From: Xanthobacter autotrophicus Py2
GTDB lineage: Bacteria > Pseudomonadota > Alphaproteobacteria > Rhizobiales > Xanthobacteraceae
Assembly: GCA_000017645.1 (NCBI GenBank)
Contig: CP000781.1
Span: forward strand, 4,885,501-4,949,500
Direction: 5' to 3'
Length of the DNA: 64,000 bases
A model generated the notes under the pieces. The model was not told where the DNA came from. It searched no databases and saw only the letters and a list, made by a program, of their open reading frames with translations. Shown in pieces: positions 17,652 to 27,379 of the stretch (positions are counted from its first letter, which is position 1; the number at the start of each line of letters is the position of its first letter). Position numbers and translations under genes: made by a program.

Positions 17652-19236
17652 AGGAAAGAATGAGGCAGAGCGTGCCGAACCAGGCCGCCTGCCAGTTGGA
17701 GAGCGTCTCGTTCAGGGGCACGTAGACGCCGGCCACCAGCAGGCCCCAGGTGGCGATGACCTCGCCGAGGCCCGCCCCGTCCCGCTCCGCCCGGCGCACC
17801 AGCATGGGCGCGGCGACCGCCGCCACGATGGCGGTGAGCGGAAACACCGGGAAATCCTTGTAGCGCGGGTCGAATACCAGCTCGAACGCCACCGACCCGA
17901 CGGCCACAGCGGCGAGCGCCAGCATCAAAGCGGCGGCAATGGCCGCGCCCGAAGACACCGCCCAGCGGCGAGCATCCAGCGCCACCGAGAACGGTGCCAG
18001 CCCCTGCCCCCGCCCGATCACCGCCGGCATCACGATCAGGCTCGCGACCGCCACGGCAAACAGCAGGCCATTCCTCAGCCAGCCGAAGAAGCCGAGGCTC
18101 TCCAGCGGCATGGCGGAAAGAGCGGCGCCAAGCGTCGCGCCGCCGAACAGCGCAATCCCTGCCACGGCCAACCAGTCCCGCGTCTGCAGCCCGTCCTCAC
18201 GCTTGCGGCCGCCGGCGAAGGCGCTGGCAAACACGCCGGCCACCACCACCAGGCCCACGCCGATGTGCATGCGCCAGCCGGGGTAGTCCTCCACCGGTTG
18301 TCCCCAGGCGAATTTCGGCATGCGGGCATCGGCATCGATAATGCCCCAGTGCCCGCCGACGGTGCCCTCGCTGCGGCGCTTCCACGGTTGGTCGAACGCC
18401 TCGATGACGTTGACCCGATAGCCCTGGCGCTTGGCCAGCGCCACCACGTCGTGCATCACCCGCGCCTGGTTGGAGGGCGAGGGCAGCGCCTCCTCGCGCA
18501 TGCGGCCGGCGCTCGGCCATCCGGTCTCGCCGATCAGGATTTCCTTGCCGGGGAAGGCCTCAGCCATGCGCTGGCGGATCTCGTCCACATGGGGGCCGGC
18601 CTCGGAAGCGGATACCGGCAGGTCCTCCCAATAGGGCAGGATGTGGATGGTGACGAAATCCACGTTCTCGGTCAGACCCTTGTTGCGCTCCCAGAATTCC
18701 CACACGTCGGCATAGGTGACCGGAACCGGGGCCACCTGCCGCTTCACGCTGGCGATGGTACTGGCCAACTCGGTGGCGGACATCTCGCCGCGCAGCAGCA
18801 CCTCGTTGCCCACCACCACGGCCTTAACCACGTCCTGATTTTCCTGGGCAAGGCGGATGCCGGTGTCGAGCTCGACGCGGTTGCGGTCCACGTCCGGCCC
18901 CAGCCAGATGCCGAGCAGCATGGTGAGGCCGTGCTTGCGGGCGATGGCCGGCGCCTTGTCCAGCCCCATCTCGATGGAATAGGTGCGCACGCAGGAGGTG
19001 ATCTTGGCGAGGCGGGCAAAATCCTCGTCGATCTGGGCTTCCGATATCACCAACCCCTTCTGGAACGGCGACTGGCCGTCGCGGAACGGAGCATAGGACA
19101 CGCACGGCAGCTTCTCGCCCTGTGCCAACGGCGAGGGTGGCATGGCCACGGGCCGTCCGAGAAGGGTCCAAAGGCCGGCGATGAGGCCGGCCACCACGAG
19201 CGCGAGCACCACGGGCAGCCGCACGGAGGAAGGCAT
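17611..19236 (-). CDS. GH17-family membrane protein, NdvC-like (beta-1,3/1,6-glucan metabolism)
   Basis: The 541-residue protein has an N-terminal membrane anchor (about 7-25) and a periplasmic glycoside hydrolase family 17-like domain (about 45-320) with acid/base Glu in VVVGNEVLLRG (E145) and nucleophile Glu in IGETGWPS (E237). About eight C-terminal transmembrane helices follow (about 322-535). Bradyrhizobium NdvC, needed for normal cyclic beta-(1,3),(1,6)-glucan, is a similar membrane protein resembling yeast beta-1,3-glucanases. A role in glucan transglycosylation or branching is inferred from that resemblance and from the NdvB-like gene nearby. The start at 19236 is chosen for its signal anchor; longer in-frame starts extend into non-coding-looking sequence. 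Confidence 0.85.
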   Translation of the reverse strand: MPSSVRLPVVLALVVAGLIAGLWTLLGRPVAMPPSPLAQGEKLPCVSYAPFRDGQSPFQKGLVISEAQIDEDFARLAKITSCVRTYSIEMGLDKAPAIARKHGLTMLLGIWLGPDVDRNRVELDTGIRLAQENQDVVKAVVVGNEVLLRGEMSATELASTIASVKRQVAPVPVTYADVWEFWERNKGLTENVDFVTIHILPYWEDLPVSASEAGPHVDEIRQRMAEAFPGKEILIGETGWPSAGRMREEALPSPSNQARVMHDVVALAKRQGYRVNVIEAFDQPWKRRSEGTVGGHWGIIDADARMPKFAWGQPVEDYPGWRMHIGVGLVVVAGVFASAFAGGRKREDGLQTRDWLAVAGIALFGGATLGAALSAMPLESLGFFGWLRNGLLFAVAVASLIVMPAVIGRGQGLAPFSVALDARRWAVSSGAAIAAALMLALAAVAVGSVAFELVFDPRYKDFPVFPLTAIVAAVAAPMLVRRAERDGAGLGEVIATWGLLVAGVYVPLNETLSNWQAAWFGTLCLILSFTLWRVQAVQRKG

Positions 19237-19421
19237 CGAAACTCCAGACGAGACGAGAGGGCCCCGCCGCCACATAGAGCCTTGCACCGGCGGTGTGAAG
19301 CCTTCCCGCAGCCGCGGGCATCGTTGCGGCACCCCCCACTTCCGCAGCGCCGTCATGCTGACAAAATCGCGCCCTTCTCCTAACGTGTCGCTGCGGTTCT
19401 CTCCGCGTTCCTTCTGAGAAA

Positions 19422-19904
19422 ATGGCACTCATGCAACGCTTTCGACTTCCGCTCCTCGCGGCCGCCATCGTCTTCGCCTGCCTTTCGCCGGCCGCCGCGC
19501 AGAATCAGCCGGCCGACCAGAAGCCCGCTGCGGAACAGCTGACGCCGGAGCAGAAAGCCGCCGCCGAAGCCCAGCGCCGCTCGGTGGAGGAGTTCACCGA
19601 GGCGTCCAAGCTGCCGGGAACCGCCGGCCTGCCGGAATGTGTCTGGACAGGGCGGCGGATCGCCGCACTGCTGTGGCGCGACGACATCGACACCGCGCGC
19701 CGCCATCTGGAGATGTACCAGCAGTTTGGCTGCCCCACCGAGCACCTCAAGCTCGCCTTCCGCTGCCTGGTGCGGCAGGGCAACATCGATCCGAAGGCGC
19801 AGGAGCGGCTCGGCGGCCGGGTGCACCAGTGCTGGGTCAATCCGGATTACATCGCGGCCGCCCCGCAGCCTCCCGCCGCGGCGCCCGCCCCCGCGCAACA
19901 ATAA
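19422..19904 (+). CDS. Small secreted protein between the ndv-like genes
   Basis: A 160-residue protein with a cleavable signal peptide (hydrophobic residues 8-22, cleavage near AAAQ) and a Gln/Ala/Pro-rich mature N-terminus. The compact core (about 62-145) has three Cys (in PECVW, GCPTEH and RCLVRQG) plus HQCWV near its end, and a Pro/Ala-rich tail closes the protein. The even Cys count suggests disulfides. It sits between the divergent NdvC-like gene and the co-directional NdvB-like gene. From memory, a third gene (ndvD) has been reported between ndvB and ndvC in Bradyrhizobium; whether this protein corresponds to it is uncertain. A second ATG at 19431 is possible. Confidence 0.8.
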   Translation: MALMQRFRLPLLAAAIVFACLSPAAAQNQPADQKPAAEQLTPEQKAAAEAQRRSVEEFTEASKLPGTAGLPECVWTGRRIAALLWRDDIDTARRHLEMYQQFGCPTEHLKLAFRCLVRQGNIDPKAQERLGGRVHQCWVNPDYIAAAPQPPAAAPAPAQQ

Positions 19905-19914
19905 GACCACCGGG

Positions 19915-19959
19915 CGATCATGGCGCTGACGCAACGGCGTCCCAGCGGCGCCATGATCG
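19915..19959 (+). other. Hairpin after the small secreted protein gene
   Basis: Perfect 12-bp stem CGATCATGGCGC / GCGCCATGATCG around a 21-nt loop that contains further pairing, 10 nt after the stop codon at 19904. The following bases are GGATTTATC, a poor T-tract. It may be a weak terminator or an mRNA-stabilising element before the NdvB-like gene. Confidence 0.55.
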
Positions 19960-19997
19960 GGATTTATCTCCAACGGTGAGCATGTTAGTGTCTCGTC

Positions 19998-20034
19998 GCA
20001 ATGCAGCGTAAACTTATCCTTAACGCTGCATTGC
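19998..20034 (+). other. Hairpin or dyad upstream of the NdvB-like gene
   Basis: Perfect 12-bp inverted repeat GCAATGCAGCGT / ACGCTGCATTGC with a 13-nt A/T-rich centre, ending about 105 bp before the NdvB-like start. The A/T-rich spacer in an otherwise GC-rich region could equally be a protein-binding dyad or an RNA hairpin. Confidence 0.5.
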
Positions 20035-20139
20035 CGACCGCGGGGGCAGGTCGAAAGGGTGCCCCGAAGCCGTTTCCCGGAACCTTTCGCCGCCAGCCGG
20101 CGTTCCCGGTTCCACTTCCCCTCTAGGGTGGGCATTGCC

Positions 20140-22857
20140 ATGCGTCCCGGTCTTGCTGCTGCGGCGGCGGTCATTGCGGTTGTGACCTCGATCCACGCCG
20201 CAATGTGGCTTTCCCTGCGTCCCGAGGTGAGCGCTCCGAACATCACGGACCGCTTCCAGAGCCTGTCCTTCGCCCCCTTCAGCCGGGACATGAGCCCCGA
20301 GGGCGAGGCGCCTACCAATGCGGCGCAGATCCGCTCCGACATGCAGGTGGTGGCGCCTTACACGCGCGGCGTTCGAACCTACTCCTCCACCAACGGCAAG
20401 GAACTGATCGCCCCCATCGCCGGCGAGCAGGGCATCCGGGTGACCGCGGGCGCGTGGCTGAACCGCCAGAGCGACAAGGACACCGGCGAAATCATCCCCA
20501 AGGCCAAGGCCGCCAACGACCGCGAAATCGCGGGCGTGATCGAGGTGGCCCGCCAGAACCGCAACGTGCAGGCCGTGGTCGTCGGCAACGAGACCCTGCT
20601 GCGCGGTGACATGAGCGACGACGAGCTGGCTGAGCTGATCCGCAGCGTGAAGCGGCAGGTGAACGTGCCGGTGACCTCCGGCGAAATCTGGAACACCTGG
20701 CTCGACCACCCCAAAGTGGCTTCCTCGGTGGACTTCATCCTCGCCCACATCCTGCCGTACTGGGAGGACGTGCCGGCGGACAAGGTGGTCGACTACACCA
20801 TCGACGCCTACAACCGCCTGCGCGCCGCCTATCCTGGCAAGCGCATTGTCATCGGCGAGTTCGGCTGGCCCTCCCACGGCTACAATCGCGGCGCCTCGGT
20901 GCCCGATCCGCTGGCGCAGGCCATGATCATCCGCGATTTCGTCGCCCGCGCCGACGCGCTGGGCATCGAATACAACATCATCGAGGCGTTCGACCTGCCC
21001 AAGAAGCAGAACGAAGGCTCGGTGGGCCAGTACTGGGGCGTGTTCGACGCCGACCGCGACCTGAAGTTCCCGCTCAGTGGCCCGATCTACGACCACACCT
21101 ACAACCAGACCACCATTCTGGCGTTGCTGCTGGGCGTGCTGTTCACCCTGCCGCTGCTGCGCATGCGTGAACTGACCATGTCGCAGGGCCTGGTGCTGGC
21201 GGGCGCCGCCAACGGTGTCGCGGCCTGGCTGGCGATGGTGGTGGACTACTGGCTCAACCACTATGTGACCGGCGGCGACTACGTCACCCTGGCGCTCAGC
21301 GTGGTGATGCTGGTGCCCCTTGTCTTCGTGCTGCTCTACCGCATCGAGGAGATGGCGGCGATCGCCTTCGGTAGCGGACCCCGCCGCCTGATCGACGCGC
21401 GCAAGGCTGCCGTCGTGCCGACGGTGCCCTCGCGCTTCCCCAAGGTCTCCATTCATGTGCCCGCCTATCGCGAGCCGCCGGAGATGCTGAAGCAGACCAT
21501 CGATGCCCTGGCGGCGCTCGAATATCCCAATTTCGAGGCCATCATCATCATCAACAACACGCCCGACCCGGCCATGGTGGAGCCCGTGCGCGAGTATTGC
21601 GCGGCGCTGGGCGAGCGCTTCAAGTTCATCAATGCGGAGAAGGTGGCGGGCTTCAAGGCTGGCGCCCTGCGCATCGCGCTCGACGCCACGGCCCCGGACG
21701 CCGAGATCATCGGTGTGATCGACGCCGACTATGTGGTGACGCCCGACTGGCTGAAGGAGCTGGTGCCGGTATTCGACGACCCCACCGTGGGTCTGGTCCA
21801 GGCGCCCCAGGACCATCGCGATGCCGACCGCAGCCTGCTGCACGAGGCCATGAACGCGGAATATGCCGGCTTCTTCGACATCGGCATGGTCCAGCGCAAC
21901 GAAGACGACGCCATCGTGGTGCACGGTACCATGTGCCTCATCCGCCGCGCAGCCATGCTGGAGGCCGGCAACTGGTCGTCCGACACCATCTGCGAGGATA
22001 CTGACCTCGGCCTCACCATCGCCGAGAACGGCTGGAAGACCCATTACACCCGCAAGCGCTACGGCTACGGCCTGCTGCCCGACTCGTTCGAGGCCTTCAA
22101 GAAGCAGCGTCACCGTTGGGCCTATGGCGGCTTCCAGATCATCAAGAAACACTGGCGCAAGTTCCTGCCCAACCGCTCGCGCCTGACCACGGCCCAGAAG
22201 CGCCATTTCGTGCTCGGCTGGATTTCCTGGCTCGGCTCGGAATCGGTGGGCGCAGTGATGGCCATCGCCTCACTGGCCTTCGTACCCTTCGTGCTGCTGT
22301 TCGGCGTGTCGGTGCCAGCCCATGTGTTGACGCTGCCGATCCTGATCACCTTCCTCGTCTACCTCATGCACTTCGTCAGCCTTTACCGGCTGCGGGTGGA
22401 GACCACGCCCATGCGCATGCTGGGCGCGGCGGTGGCGGCAAGCGCGGTGCAGTATACGGTGGCCAAGGCGGTGCTGGACGGCTTCCGCTACAAGGACCTC
22501 GCCTTCGCCCGCACCGCCAAAGGCAACAACTGGCTCGCCGGCGCGGCCCGGTCCTTCCCGGCCCTGCCGGAGGCGACGCTGGGCGGCCTGCTGCTGCTGG
22601 CCGGCATCGCGCTGCTGGTCCTGAACAACTGGCCGGGCGTGGCGCTGACCAAGAACGATTGGCGCCACATCCGCGAGATCAACCTCTACGGCATCGCGCT
22701 GATGGTGCAGAGCCTGCCATTCGTCGCCGCGGCTCTCATCGGCGCCTTCGAGCCCTCGCGCTTCAACCAGGTCGCCTTCTGGCGGGCTCTCGGCGCCAAG
22801 CTCTCCCTGGCCCCCCGCCGTCCCGGCCTGACGCCCCCGCCCGCCGTCGCGGACTGA
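20140..22857 (+). CDS. NdvB-like GH17/GT2 fusion, beta-(1,3)-glucosyltransferase
   Basis: The 905-residue protein joins an N-terminal membrane anchor (about 3-24), a GH17-like periplasmic domain (about 40-320; E151 in VVVGNE, E240 in VIGEFGWPS), two or three transmembrane segments (about 325-400), and a cytoplasmic family 2 glycosyltransferase domain (about 434-670). C-terminal membrane helices follow. The GT2 motifs are complete: HVPAYREPPEML, D-A-D (528-530), CEDTD (618-622) and QRHRW (656-660). Size and architecture match the Bradyrhizobium and Pseudomonas NdvB proteins that make cyclic beta-1,3(1,6)-glucans, so UDP-glucose polymerisation coupled to periplasmic processing is inferred. ATG 20140 is preferred to a GTG at 20059 that would add 27 Arg/Pro-rich residues. 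Confidence 0.88.
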   Translation: MRPGLAAAAAVIAVVTSIHAAMWLSLRPEVSAPNITDRFQSLSFAPFSRDMSPEGEAPTNAAQIRSDMQVVAPYTRGVRTYSSTNGKELIAPIAGEQGIRVTAGAWLNRQSDKDTGEIIPKAKAANDREIAGVIEVARQNRNVQAVVVGNETLLRGDMSDDELAELIRSVKRQVNVPVTSGEIWNTWLDHPKVASSVDFILAHILPYWEDVPADKVVDYTIDAYNRLRAAYPGKRIVIGEFGWPSHGYNRGASVPDPLAQAMIIRDFVARADALGIEYNIIEAFDLPKKQNEGSVGQYWGVFDADRDLKFPLSGPIYDHTYNQTTILALLLGVLFTLPLLRMRELTMSQGLVLAGAANGVAAWLAMVVDYWLNHYVTGGDYVTLALSVVMLVPLVFVLLYRIEEMAAIAFGSGPRRLIDARKAAVVPTVPSRFPKVSIHVPAYREPPEMLKQTIDALAALEYPNFEAIIIINNTPDPAMVEPVREYCAALGERFKFINAEKVAGFKAGALRIALDATAPDAEIIGVIDADYVVTPDWLKELVPVFDDPTVGLVQAPQDHRDADRSLLHEAMNAEYAGFFDIGMVQRNEDDAIVVHGTMCLIRRAAMLEAGNWSSDTICEDTDLGLTIAENGWKTHYTRKRYGYGLLPDSFEAFKKQRHRWAYGGFQIIKKHWRKFLPNRSRLTTAQKRHFVLGWISWLGSESVGAVMAIASLAFVPFVLLFGVSVPAHVLTLPILITFLVYLMHFVSLYRLRVETTPMRMLGAAVAASAVQYTVAKAVLDGFRYKDLAFARTAKGNNWLAGAARSFPALPEATLGGLLLLAGIALLVLNNWPGVALTKNDWRHIREINLYGIALMVQSLPFVAAALIGAFEPSRFNQVAFWRALGAKLSLAPRRPGLTPPPAVAD

Positions 22858-22885
22858 GGCTCGCGCGGCTGACGCTGCAAGCCCG

Positions 22886-22917
22886 AACGCCCGGCCCTGT
22901 GCCGGGCGTTTTCATTT
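22886..22917 (+). terminator. Intrinsic terminator of the NdvB-like gene
   Basis: Perfect 10-bp stem AACGCCCGGC / GCCGGGCGTT, loop CCTGT, followed by TTCATTT, 28 nt after the stop codon. It separates the glucan gene from mobA. Confidence 0.85.
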
Positions 22918-23012
22918 CAGGGGCAAGCGTTCGGCGGCCGGCACCCGAGGCCCACGTCGCCCTGCAAAGCAGAGGCGATTCCGCCCGACCCCGTTACGCC
23001 GTATGAAGGCGC

Positions 23013-23642
23013 ATGAGCCCCTTTCCTCCGCCCCATGCCCTGATCCTCGCCGGCGGCCTCGGCCGGCGGATGGACGCCCTCGCCCACGGCGCGCCGGAAA
23101 AGCCGCTGGTGCGGCTCGGGGGCATGCCGCTCATCGCCCATGTGATCGCCCGGCTGCGGCCGCAGGTGAGCCAGCTCTGGATCAACGCCAACGGCGACCC
23201 GCAGGCCTACGCCAGCTTTGGGTGCGAACTGGTGCCAGACACCATTTCCGGCCATCCCGGTCCGCTGGCGGGCGTGCTGGCGGGCCTGGAGCGGCTGGCG
23301 GGCGAGGATGCGCAGGCGAGCCTCCTCACCGTCCCGGCCGATACCCCTTTCCTGCCCTCCGATCTCGCTGCGCGCCTGCAGGCGCGTCAGGCGGAGACGG
23401 GGGGCGTGGTCTGCGCCGGGTCACAGGGCCAGCGCCATCCCGTGATCGCCCTCTGGCCGGCCTCGGCGCGCACCGCGCTGCGGCATAGCCTAATGGCGGG
23501 ACGGCTGAAAGTCGGGCTTCTCCTGGACACCCTGAACGCCGTAACAGAGGGATGGGACAGTGAGCCGGACGACCCCTTCTTCAATGTGAACACACCGGAA
23601 GACCTTGCCATTGCAGAGATTCGCCGGACTGCCCGGCAATGA
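23013..23642 (+). CDS. mobA: Molybdenum cofactor guanylyltransferase
   Basis: Attaches GMP to molybdopterin to form the MGD cofactor used by DMSO-reductase-family molybdoenzymes. The 209-residue protein has the nucleotidyltransferase motif LAGGLGRRM (about 11-19) followed by PEKPLVRLGGMPLIAHV, then ISGHPGPLAGVLAGL, and the metal-binding VPADTPFLP. C-terminal FFNVNTPEDLAIAE is typical of MobA. It stands alone here, without other mo genes. Transcribed toward gltA with a 171-bp gap. Confidence 0.94.
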   Translation: MSPFPPPHALILAGGLGRRMDALAHGAPEKPLVRLGGMPLIAHVIARLRPQVSQLWINANGDPQAYASFGCELVPDTISGHPGPLAGVLAGLERLAGEDAQASLLTVPADTPFLPSDLAARLQARQAETGGVVCAGSQGQRHPVIALWPASARTALRHSLMAGRLKVGLLLDTLNAVTEGWDSEPDDPFFNVNTPEDLAIAEIRRTARQ

Positions 23643-23745
23643 AGCATGGTCACGCTTGCGGCAGGAATGGGGAGGGTTTAGGACTGCACCACGGCAGCTT
23701 CGCATTCGCGAAGACGCCAGAGCGGGGACGGACTTGCCACTTGAG

Positions 23746-23787
23746 GAACCGGATCGCCACCTCCGGATCCGCGTGGAGATCCGGTTC
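23746..23787 (+). other. Inverted repeat in the gltA leader
   Basis: Perfect 10-bp arms GAACCGGATC (23746-23755) and GATCCGGTTC (23778-23787), with more GGATC/GATCC pairing inside the loop, ending 26 bp before the gltA ATG and just upstream of its GAGGGA ribosome-binding site. It could be an mRNA hairpin or an operator. Confidence 0.5.
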
Positions 23788-23813
23788 TTGTCCGCCCAAA
23801 GGATGAGGGATCC

Positions 23814-25124
<1,311 letters not shown>

Positions 25125-25160
25125 TCCAAAGGCCGACCTTCAAGGCCGGTTGAAATGTGG

Positions 25161-25190
25161 AAAGCGCGGCCTCAGGGCCGCGCTTTTCGT
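25161..25190 (+). terminator. Intrinsic terminator of gltA
   Basis: Perfect 11-bp stem AAAGCGCGGCC / GGCCGCGCTTT, loop TCAG, followed by TCGTTTG, 36 nt after the gltA stop. The A-rich 5' side also makes it a partial terminator for the convergent lpxB transcript. Confidence 0.88.
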
Positions 25191-25265
25191 TTGTGTGCAG
25201 GACATTGGGCTGCGCCAAGACATTTGGGCGCGCGACGCCGGAGCCGGTGTCGTCGGGCGATCGCG

Positions 25266-26459
25266 TCAGGCTGGTGGCGGCAACGCGCCGGTGCGCCCGC
25301 CGCGGGCGAGGCGCAGGACCACCTCGGCCGCACGCGCGCTGGGGCTCGGCCCGGTGATGCCGAAAATATCATCGAACCGTGCGAAGGTGGCGTCCTGCCG
25401 CGCCCGCTCGGGCGTGTCGCCGATGACCTTGTCGAGGGCGTCCGCGAGCACCGGCACGGTCAGATATTCCTGCAGATATTCAGGCACCACATTTTCGCCT
25501 GCCACCAGATTGGCGAGGATGACCGTGGTGCCCTGCAGGATGCGCCGGGCGATCTGCGCCTCGAGCCACCCCACGCGATAGGCCGCCACATGGGGAATGC
25601 CGGCCAGCGCCAGTTCCAGAGTGACCGTTCCCGATGCGGCGAGCGCGGCCCGCGCGCTGCGGAACGCGGCGTACTTCTCCGCCTCCGTGGTGACGATGCG
25701 CGGCTTCAGCGGCCAGGAGGCGATGGTCTGGCGCACCAGCGGTTCCAGGCGCGGCAAGGTGGGAAGGACGAGGTCCATGGGCCGGTTCCGGCCCACCTGC
25801 GCCAGCGCGGCGCCGAAGTCCGCCCCGAGCCGGACGATCTCGCGCCGGCGGCTCCCCGGCAGCACCAGAACCAGGGGCGGCGGCTCACGCCGGCGCTCGG
25901 CCTCCGCCTCCGAGGGGCGCAGTTCGTCGAGCCGCTCCAGCAAAGGGTGGCCCACATAGAAGGTCGGCGGCCCGCCGAGGCGGCGATGCACCTCCGGCTC
26001 GAACGGCAGCAGCGCCAGCAGCGCATCCACATGCGGGCGCATGGCCGCCGCCCGTCCCGGACGCCAGATCCACACGGTGGGGGAAACATATTTCACGATG
26101 GGGATGTTCGGATTGGCCGCCCGCACCCGCGCGGCGACGCGATGGGTGAAATCGGGCGCATCCACCAGCACCAGCACGTCCGGAGGATCAGCCAGCACCG
26201 CCGCCACCGTTTCCCGAAGCCGCCGCAGGATGGTGGGCAGCTTGCCGAGCACGGCGGCGATGCCGATGGCGGTGAGGTCCTCCATGGGAAAAAGGCTTGT
26301 GAGCCCCGCCGCCGCCATGCGCCGGCCCCCCACACCGCGAAAGGCGATGCCAGGTGCCGCGGCATGGAGGTTCTCCATCAGCGCACCGCCGAGCTGGTCG
26401 CCCGATTCTTCGCCTGCGACCATGAAGACGCGGAGCGCCTTCTCCCCGTCCGCCCTCAT
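25266..26459 (-). CDS. lpxB: Lipid-A-disaccharide synthase
   Basis: Peripheral inner-membrane glycosyltransferase (GT19) that joins UDP-2,3-diacylglucosamine and lipid X into lipid A disaccharide. The 397-residue protein starts with VFMVAGEESGDQLGGALM (about 11-28) and contains DAPDFTHRVAARV, KYVSPTVWIWRPGRAA and LPGSRRREI, all LpxB landmarks. The ATG overlaps the lpxI stop by 4 bp. Last gene of the lpxD-fabZ-lpxA-lpxI-lpxB string. Confidence 0.97.
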   Translation of the reverse strand: MRADGEKALRVFMVAGEESGDQLGGALMENLHAAAPGIAFRGVGGRRMAAAGLTSLFPMEDLTAIGIAAVLGKLPTILRRLRETVAAVLADPPDVLVLVDAPDFTHRVAARVRAANPNIPIVKYVSPTVWIWRPGRAAAMRPHVDALLALLPFEPEVHRRLGGPPTFYVGHPLLERLDELRPSEAEAERRREPPPLVLVLPGSRRREIVRLGADFGAALAQVGRNRPMDLVLPTLPRLEPLVRQTIASWPLKPRIVTTEAEKYAAFRSARAALAASGTVTLELALAGIPHVAAYRVGWLEAQIARRILQGTTVILANLVAGENVVPEYLQEYLTVPVLADALDKVIGDTPERARQDATFARFDDIFGITGPSPSARAAEVVLRLARGGRTGALPPPA

Positions 26460-27376
26460 GGCTGGCCGCTCACCGGTCCGCTCCGGTCCATGCCGTAGAT
26501 GAACAGGCCGGCCGCGTCGGCCCCCGCCACCAGCGCCTGCACATCCGGCACGATGGCGCCGCCGGCCTCGAAGGCGATGCCGCCAAGCCCCACCTCGGCC
26601 GCGCGCGCCACGGTCGCCGGCCCGAGGGACGGCAGGTCCACCCGGCGATCCTGCCCGGGCTTCGGCGCCTTCACCAGCACCCCGCGTCCGGCGTGAAACC
26701 GCAGGCGACCTGTGCGGCGCATCTCGCCATAGCGCGCGAGCATCTGATCGGTGCCTTCCGCCGCCTCCACGGCAGCGACGAAGCCGTCCACCACGATCAC
26801 CCCCTGCCCCACGTCGAACGGGCCGAGGGTGCGGATGACATCGAGCCCGCGGACCATGTCCTGCCGGTCCTGCGCCGAGGGCGCCCGCGCGCCGAGCACG
26901 CCCTGCGGCAGCAGCAGGCCGGGGGCCACCTCATGCGCGCCGACAAGGTTGAAGCCCTGTTCCGCCACCAGTCCCAGAACGCCGGACAACAGGTGGTTGT
27001 CGCCACCCCGGAACAGCCGGGCGATGCGCGGCAGCAGGCGCAGCATGGTCCAGTCGAAGCCGAGATCGGACACCCGCGGGCGGGTGAGCGCGCCCACCAT
27101 CACCACGTCGCGCACACCGCGCGCCTTGGCCATGGCGGTGACGGAGCCGAGCGAACCCAGGCGGAACCACTGGTGGGGATAGCGCTCCAGCGCCGGATCG
27201 GCGAACCCGCGGATGAGGAGGAGCAGAACATCGCGGCCCTGCGCGATGACCGCTTCGGCGACCGCCGCCGGAAAGGCGCCGCCGCCGGCAACGATGCCCA
27301 CGGGACCCCTGCCGGCCGCCTTCAGGGTGTCCGGGCCGGGCGCCGGACCCTGCCCGTTCTGCCCTGGAAGGCTCAC
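26456..27376 (-). CDS. lpxI: UDP-2,3-diacylglucosamine diphosphatase LpxI
   Basis: Hydrolyses UDP-2,3-diacylglucosamine to lipid X, the step done by LpxH in E. coli. The 306-residue protein (DUF1009 family) shows GIVAGGGAFPAAVAEA, MVGALTRPRVSDLGFDW, and FRGGDNHLLSGVLGLVAEQG, all typical of LpxI. It starts with GTG at 27376, preceded by AAGGAGGAG that lies at the end of lpxA; the gap to lpxA is 3 bp. Location between lpxA and lpxB matches other alphaproteobacteria. Confidence 0.96.
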   Translation of the reverse strand: MSLPGQNGQGPAPGPDTLKAAGRGPVGIVAGGGAFPAAVAEAVIAQGRDVLLLLIRGFADPALERYPHQWFRLGSLGSVTAMAKARGVRDVVMVGALTRPRVSDLGFDWTMLRLLPRIARLFRGGDNHLLSGVLGLVAEQGFNLVGAHEVAPGLLLPQGVLGARAPSAQDRQDMVRGLDVIRTLGPFDVGQGVIVVDGFVAAVEAAEGTDQMLARYGEMRRTGRLRFHAGRGVLVKAPKPGQDRRVDLPSLGPATVARAAEVGLGGIAFEAGGAIVPDVQALVAGADAAGLFIYGMDRSGPVSGQP

Positions 27377-27379
27377 GCC

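Noticed and set aside
20020..22206. 728-codon minus-strand open frame opposite the NdvB-like gene
   Set aside because: The plus strand encodes complete GH17 and GT2 motifs; the opposite frame has none.
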